In this document: piece after piece, positions 58,430 to 64,000 of the stretch
Position numbering within the stretch: the first letter of the stretch is position 1
How the letters are laid out: the number at the start of each line of letters is the position of its first letter
Source: Helicoverpa zea
Lineage: Eukaryota; Arthropoda; Insecta; Lepidoptera; Noctuidae
Assembly (NCBI RefSeq): GCF_022581195.2
Contig: NC_061473.1
Coordinates: 10,292,001 to 10,356,000 of the forward strand
Reading direction: 5' to 3'
DNA: 64,000 bases
The notes under the pieces: model-generated
What the model saw: only the letters and a program-made list of their open reading frames with translations
Database searches by the model: none
What the model was told of the DNA's origin: nothing
Translations under genes and position numbers: made by a program

Positions 58430-58520
58430 GCTAGGATAGCTACTGACGTCATTGCGTGGGAGGGAGGCCGGTAGCGCCGGGCGTAGGTCAGACATGGCGG
58501 CAAAATTGATTTAAACTACT
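58430..58520. promoter_or_regulatory. CpG-rich patch with CRE and YY1-like motif
   Basis: A short GC-rich block contains CTGACGTCATTG (a full CRE core) and GACATGGCGGC, a YY1-type match. It resembles the patches at 4680 and 25600. No gene start was identified next to it. Confidence 0.25.
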
Positions 58521-59662
58521 GACCTACTTTTGGTAATCAATGCAATGAGAGAGCAAACATGGATTATTTTTATTGGCCAACGGAAGCAATATTTCAGCTA
58601 TAGCTCATGAACAAACGCTCGTAAGAATTAATAAGAGTTTTAAAATAGGTCAATCATAGCCTTGTTCCCTGCTACAAACCAGCAAGGTACATGCAGTTTA
58701 GATGCCAATCCTTTTAGTAAATGCACTCAATGAATGGCTTATTTATATTCGTTTATTGTATTTTAGCTAGGAATGCTAGGATGTTCCAGAAATATCACGC
58801 GTAGGCTGAATGTCCTGCGTGTAGATGCTCGTAGAAACGCATTCAGACACCCATTTGACCTAGTTACGAGACATTTAACGGTTTATGACTAACTCAGTCC
58901 AATATGATACTGTACGGTATACTGCCTCAAAATTTGCCACCAAAATGCTATAATGTTTAGGCTATCCTCAAAGATATATAATGTGTCACTTTTCTTGAAA
59001 CAAAGAAATAGTCATAAACAATCCCCTTTGATTTCTTTTGCTCAAGTACCTACATAGTATAATAACAATAGGTAAATATGATGAAAGAAGTTGTTTTTGT
59101 GTGTTGGGTAATACAAGGTATAAAAGTAAACAAAATACTCAATTGCACTAAAGAATTATAATTGTCAGTGATCTCATTTTACAGACACAACTCATCGGCT
59201 GAGACTGAGCTGACGAGTTCAGAAACTGGACAAACATCAATTTGGGAACTTTATCAGGCTATAAATAACTTCCAAAATAGTTTAGTGTTTCTATTAAAAA
59301 AGATTGGAAAGAGCAAAGCAAATTCTACTTGACACATCAAGTCGAGTTAAAAGCAGAGATCAGATTAAACCTTAAGAACTATACATAGTTTTACAATATA
59401 AATTTTGATATTATGCTTTCAGGTAATCTATCACAGTCATATACACCTACAATTTACTATCTACAAATAGCCGAGATTAGTCAAATATGGAAATATAAAA
59501 ACTAGAACCAAGTAGAATGAGCTTCAGAAAGGGAATAGAACCGAACTCGTCAGCGCAACTCTCATTACAATCATGCATTCAAACATTCAATTCACAACAC
59601 AAAATACAACGCAAAATCAAAAATATGTTTTCTTTAATGATGACAAATAAAACACAAGTCCA
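58521..59662. other. Intergenic stretch, nothing recognised
   Basis: AT-rich sequence between the unexplained 58.1-58.5 kb patch and the 3' end of UBE2C. TTTAAT near 59634, read as ATTAAA on the minus strand, may be the UBE2C polyadenylation signal. Confidence 0.35.
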
Positions 59663-60597
59663 CTATGAGTCTCTGTGCTTATTGTAAAATTCATCTACAT
59701 ATTTCTTATAGGCGGGTTGGTTTGGCCAAAGATATGATGCTTGTTGATTTAAAGGACTGTGTGTGTTGGGCTCGGCTAGCAGGCTCTGGATGGACAGCAG
59801 CACTGTGCGCACGTCATACAGTGCCGTCCACTTGTCCTTCAAGATATCTAAACATATTAGCCCGCAAGTGTCTACGTTAGGGTGAAAACAAGGTGTGATG
59901 AATTTCACCATAGGCGGGGCATAGGGGTACGAGTTGGGGAACTCTAGTGACAGTTTGTACTTGTGGCCTGCATATACTGTCTCCTGGGGGCCGTTAATGG
60001 TACCAATCCATTTGAACAGATTCTCACTCTCAGGGAATGCAGATATACCTTTGTCAGCACAGCGCATCAACTCCATTAATTCTTTTTGAAGCCTGCCAAC
60101 AAAGAGAGACATGGATTTAGTATATGGGTAACAGACACCATCCAAACATTGCCTGTTAAGTAAACCAGTTAGCTTGTTAGTTGTTGCATCTATTGTCCAC
60201 GCTATGAACAAAGAAACAATATTGTAACTATGTGCTTATAAATAATAATGTAGAGGTCGAAACGCAGTCAAGATTGTTTTTTAGTGATGATACACGTCAC
60301 TGAACACAGGAGACAATTTTACAAAGTCAACGTCAGTATTGTACCTCGGAGCAAAACCGTTAGGCCTCCAATGTGTTACTGCAATTTTGACCACCTACTG
60401 AGTACTGGTAATAAATGTTATTTGTCTAAAAGCAAGCTATACACGATAAAGATAGGATTTGGGGGATTCGAGAAATAACAATGTCGTTTCACTTACCGTT
60501 TGCTGACGGCATGATTATCTTTTAGTTTTATCGTATCTTCATTTTGTTTCGCTGGATTTGACGACGACGCGTAATGTGGATTGATATTTTGAGCCAT
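59663..60597 (-). CDS. vih: Ubiquitin-conjugating enzyme E2 C (vihar), APC/C partner
   Basis: E2 enzyme that starts ubiquitin chains on APC/C substrates such as mitotic cyclins. Exon 1 is 60497-60597 (MAQNINPHYASSSNPAKQN to the phase-2 donor GTAAGT). Exon 2 is 59663-60092, after TTGTTGGCAG. Joined: 531 bases, 176 residues plus stop, against about 179 in vertebrates. The UBC fold runs from about residue 34 (RLQKELMELM) on, with DKGISAFPES and NLFKWIGTI. The HPN motif is at 104-106 and the catalytic cysteine at 114 in GLICLDILKDKW. LLSIQSLLAEPN and the C-terminal SPLNQQASYLW are typical of UBE2C. The first 33 residues form the flexible extension seen in this subfamily. It lies head-to-head with SDE2, 1.4 kb apart. 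Confidence 0.95.
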
Positions 60598-62030
60598 AAT
60601 AATTGGAGCAAATAAAATCAGAATCAGATGCCTCCAATTCCACCAAATTTCTGTTATCCGAAGACAACTTCCTGTTTAATTTCAAAAAGCTCAATTTTTA
60701 TTGGATATTTTCACACACATTTGACAGCGGTATGTAATGGCGGCAATCTACGTTGTAATTAGCGCCATCTACAATTCGACAATCCGTTATCGACTGTTTA
60801 TTGTAACGTCTATGGTCTACTCGATATTGTCTATTGAAATTCAATTCATCTACGATTATTATTATTATTTTTTAATATATTTTGTGCTTTATATTTAAGA
60901 CTGAAGAAATATATAATTGTTCAATGAGGGGTACCCAATAAGTCGAGAGTTAAAAGTAACGTTGAGAAAAACGCGCGGGAACTACTATGCGCGCCTGGGT
61001 AAAAAGTAGCCTGCAGATTTCCTTGTTTAAAGGATATCCAGTACCTACTGGGTAATAACAATTAGAACCTAAAGTTGCCCATGTTATGACAAACCGAGTA
61101 TCAACCAGCAGGCCAGTACGACCTAGAATTCTCATTGAAGAAGAGGATTTTCATTGAAGGAGAGATTCATGAAGTTTAAAATTGGAACCGTCGCTGCAAC
61201 ATCTATCTAGCTAGTATATAAGTAATATTACTTGCATAAATCCATGCCGTAACTCATCCATACTCTGTACCTTGAATAGACCGACACTGCTGAATGAATT
61301 CCAAAAAAGTTAACATCGGGCGGTCAGCAGAAGCTAGTTTGATTTTATAGGCAATGCTTAAAAAGCAATAAACATGGTATGTGCTATACAATATTTGTAA
61401 GGATAGTAAAGCTATCCAAACCATTATAATATTTAATTTGAAACGACCGGCTTTCTAAGTTAAATGCTCCAAATACTAAGATTGGTCACTTTCACTTTCT
61501 TTGTTCATTTGAGCGTGAAATTGAAAAATCAGTGACGGGATTATTTAATAAAAAAGGAAAAGTGCAGCTAAGTTTGGCTGCGTAGTCTATTTAAGATGCT
61601 GAATTCGTTAATTACGCTTAGTTTAGATGACAAGTTTGAGAAGTAACATTTGTAAAAAGCGTTGAGTGACTGAAATGGCATTTAAGGTAAGTACAACAAC
61701 ATGTTCATATTATTTAATTTTATAATATTCGATCAATAAAATTACTATATATAATTATAATAACTTTAATAAGAGTAATAGGATGTTTTTTGTAAAAAGG
61801 ATTTTCCGAATATCGAAGTTATAATCCGTAAATAAAAACAGGATTCGTAAGCTGTCTATGGTCGCGTGTTTTCTCGTTATCGTATCGTGGTTGTCACTGT
61901 CAGTGTCAATAATATCGCGCAGTTATCGCTTGTGGTGTGCAATTTTGTCGATTTGTGGTGTTTTTCTTGCTAAAAGTGAAGATTATTTTAATCTTTTACA
62001 TCTTTTTAACACTACAGTGAACGATTAAAT
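60598..62030. promoter_or_regulatory. Divergent region between UBE2C and SDE2
   Basis: Both start codons face away from this 1.4-kb stretch. Near the SDE2 start a GC-richer segment (61860-61980) is probably its promoter and 5' UTR. At 61674 a four-codon ATG exon (MAFK) runs into a strong GTAAGT, possibly the first exon of another + strand transcript. CAGCAGAAGCTAGTTTG near 61326 resembles a Helitron 3' end. Confidence 0.35.
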
Positions 62031-62747
62031 ATGCCTTGTCTAGTCATATTCGAAAATAACTTTATAACGGGGCTGGAGTGTAAAGATGTGTCATCGCTAA
62101 AGCGTGATATTTCACAAAAATATGGTGTTCCGATAGAAGATTTGTCTGCGACACTGAACGGAAGGCCCGTGTCTGACAGTTACGATGTTACATCAGACAA
62201 CAATGTTGTTAGATTGGCCTCTAAGCTCGTTGGAGGGAAAGGCGGATTTGGATCTATGTTACGTGCCATTGGAGCACAAATAGAGAAAACTACCAACCGT
62301 GAAGCTTGCCGAGACCTATCAGGTCGTCGTCTACGTGACATCAATGAAGAGAAAAGGCTTAGGAAGTGGTTGGAAGGCCAAGAAGACAGGGAAAAGGAGG
62401 CAGCTGAGAGAAAACAGAAGAAACTCGAGAGATTGGTGGCAGAACCCAAGATTGAGGTCAATTTGAACCCTGCATATGAAAAAGAGCGTCAGGATCTGCC
62501 TGAACGTGTGAACTCGGCAGTAGAAGCCGGCTGGCAGGCTGCTGGATCATCAAATGCTTTGAAACGGAAGTCTGACAATGAGAAAGCCAAGCCAAAGAAG
62601 GCTAAATTATGGATTGATGCAGAGTTGTCGGACTGCTCCTCACTGAGTGATGATGATGAAGAGGAAGTTCCCGCTAAGAGTCCGGGACAGCAAGTGTCCA
62701 CAGACAGTGGAAATGAGTCCGATAGAGCCTCGGCTAGCAGTAAATGA
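62031..62747 (+). CDS. Sde2: SDE2 homologue (ubiquitin-like fold protein, splicing and replication stress)
   Basis: Intronless, 238 residues. The N-terminal ubiquitin-like domain (about 1-69) ends in GG, followed by KGG (VGGKGGFGSMLRA, cleavage expected after G69). The adjacent block GAQIEKTTNREACRDLSGRR is the diagnostic SDE2 signature. A lysine/glutamate-rich coiled segment (about 105-145) and an acidic, serine-rich tail follow (SDCSSLSDDDEEE). In other organisms SDE2 is cut after GG; the released C-terminal part with N-terminal lysine acts in PCNA-linked replication stress and in the spliceosome. The protein is about half the length of the vertebrate one (roughly 450) and shows no C-terminal SAP-type domain. 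AATAAA at 63149 may end the transcript. Confidence 0.93.
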   Translation: MPCLVIFENNFITGLECKDVSSLKRDISQKYGVPIEDLSATLNGRPVSDSYDVTSDNNVVRLASKLVGGKGGFGSMLRAIGAQIEKTTNREACRDLSGRRLRDINEEKRLRKWLEGQEDREKEAAERKQKKLERLVAEPKIEVNLNPAYEKERQDLPERVNSAVEAGWQAAGSSNALKRKSDNEKAKPKKAKLWIDAELSDCSSLSDDDEEEVPAKSPGQQVSTDSGNESDRASASSK

Positions 62748-63148
62748 GATGAAAATACTGTGTTATAGACTTTAATTATTTTAATATTCTTTTATTGTAA
62801 TTTTATTTAATAACTACTATAGTTTAAATCTGAGGAGATTTAAAAGTTTTATAAATTATGTTAGGCAATAGGTTTTTAATGGACTCTAATGTTTTGTGTA
62901 CTTTCATGAATTCATGTTGAAGGTATTTTATTTAGCAAATGTTTCAAGATATTTTATGTGTAAATAGTATGAAACTGGCATTTTATGTGTTAAAAGGTTA
63001 AACTAAAGTAAATTCAGGATACATTTCGGGAGTTTTTTTTATATAACATGTCTTGTTGTTTCTTTTTTATTAAATATGACCTCTGTCATTAGGTAGAATT
63101 TTATCACTTCAAGTAAATTAAGTAATTTTAATTTATGTATATGTACTC

Positions 63149-63154
63149 AATAAA
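63149..63154 (+). terminator. Polyadenylation signal candidate for SDE2
   Basis: AATAAA about 400 bases after the stop codon, in AT-rich sequence with a T-run just downstream. Confidence 0.4.
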
Positions 63155-63309
63155 TTTTTTCTCAATAAGTAGGAAATAAAATCTATTTTAAGTAAATTGT
63201 GTTTAATTTTGTTCCTATACTTATGATACTTTTTTCCCCAGTATAGTAACACAGAGATGTTTACAATATAATAAACAAGACTGGATTCATAGGTAATACT
63301 AAACTACCA

Positions 63310-64000
63310 GCCCCGGATCTAGGGGGGGGGCAAGCCGGGGCCCATGCCCCGGGCGGCAAATTCAGGGGGCGGCAAAATCAGGCAGCTGCCTGATTTTAAA
63401 TCCTACATCACAGATTACCATAATAGTTACATACAGGGCCGTCTTAACCTATGGTGCAGGGTGTGCCAATAACCCGGGCGCCTCGGTCTCAGGGGCGCCG
63501 CGGGACGCCCCACCATCAGGAAATTTCGATGAAATTACACCCGTTTGATATGGAAGTTCCATTGTATCATGATACTGACAAGCAAGGTTTCTAAAAAAGT
63601 TGCCTTCGCTTTGTTTAATTGATAATTTAGATTATTTTTCACTTTTAACATCCTCCAAATAAGTGAAAAAATTCTCGCTCGCTACGCTCGCGGCTAAATG
63701 ACAATGTATGTGCCATTTTTCTGATGGTTTATTATTTTAATTGACGCACCGAATCAACGAACACAAATGGCACTCGCTCTAATCACGGTTTCTTTTTATT
63801 TGTACATAATTGCCAGTTTAATTTGTGAGTCTTCAAAAAAATATCTTAAAAAAGTTCGCGCTCGCTGCGCTCGCGCCTACTTGTTGCTTGACAATGTACT
63901 TAATCGAGTACTTTTGTGTCGTAGGCTCAAGAAATTTCATGCTCGCTTCGCTCGCGTAATATTATACAGACATACCTTGTTAGCTTCATAAGTCAAATCC
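63310..64000. mobile_element. hAT-like repeat cluster running off the window end
   Basis: CAGGGCCGTCTTAACC at about 63435 looks like an hAT terminal repeat. It follows a G/C-rich block (CCCCGGATCTAGGGGGGGGG) that may belong to a second element. Three copies of a GC-rich motif, GCTCGCTNCGCTCGCG, occur near 63677, 63860 and 63940, the same motif type as in the hAT MITE at 49205. The right end is not in view. Confidence 0.45.

Overview
The window is insect chromosomal DNA, most likely from a moth or butterfly. The signs are AT-rich intergenic sequence, small phase-consistent exons, and repeat families I associate with Lepidoptera: tRNA-headed SINEs, an RTE-type LINE with a GAT tail, R1-type LINE tails, Helitrons starting TC and ending CTAG, and PIF/Harbinger MITEs with TAA target duplications. 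The species cannot be named from sequence alone.

Layout. Bases 1-25,500 hold no gene I can assemble. They contain MITEs, SINE tails, two CpG-rich promoter-like patches, and a large inverted-repeat element (7035-10926) interrupted by a second element built on exact 147-bp tandem repeats. From 26 kb on, the window is gene-dense. Vps28 (ESCRT-I; six coding exons, +) is followed by an unrecognised secreted protein (five exons, +) and an XK-related membrane protein, a putative scramblase (five exons, +, with a tandemly duplicated exon). Next are Arp8 of the INO80 complex (single exon, -), syntaxin-16 (four exons, +, first intron apparently GC-AG), the ubiquitin-conjugating enzyme UBE2C/vihar (two exons, -) and SDE2 (single exon, +). 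The set is mostly housekeeping: membrane trafficking (Vps28, Syx16), chromatin and replication (Arp8, SDE2) and mitosis (UBE2C). Arp8/Syx16 and UBE2C/SDE2 are head-to-head pairs that may share promoter regions.

Mobile-element layering is the outstanding property. Vps28 intron 5 contains a Harbinger-like element into which a full-length RTE retrotransposon with an uninterrupted ORF inserted; both retain target-site duplications. Intron 1 of the secreted gene contains an R1-type LINE tail (14-bp duplication) split by a giant foldback element (9-bp duplication), itself split by a small MITE. Syntaxin-16 intron 2 contains a second foldback copy (9-bp duplication) carrying an hAT MITE in one arm (8-bp duplication) and a 2.8-kb Helitron in the other, the latter holding SINEs and 122-bp tandem repeats. 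The order of insertion can be read directly.

Limits: exon boundaries come from frame and splice-site consistency, not transcripts. Family names for genes rest on recognised protein motifs. Similarity between repeats was judged by eye and no percentages were computed.
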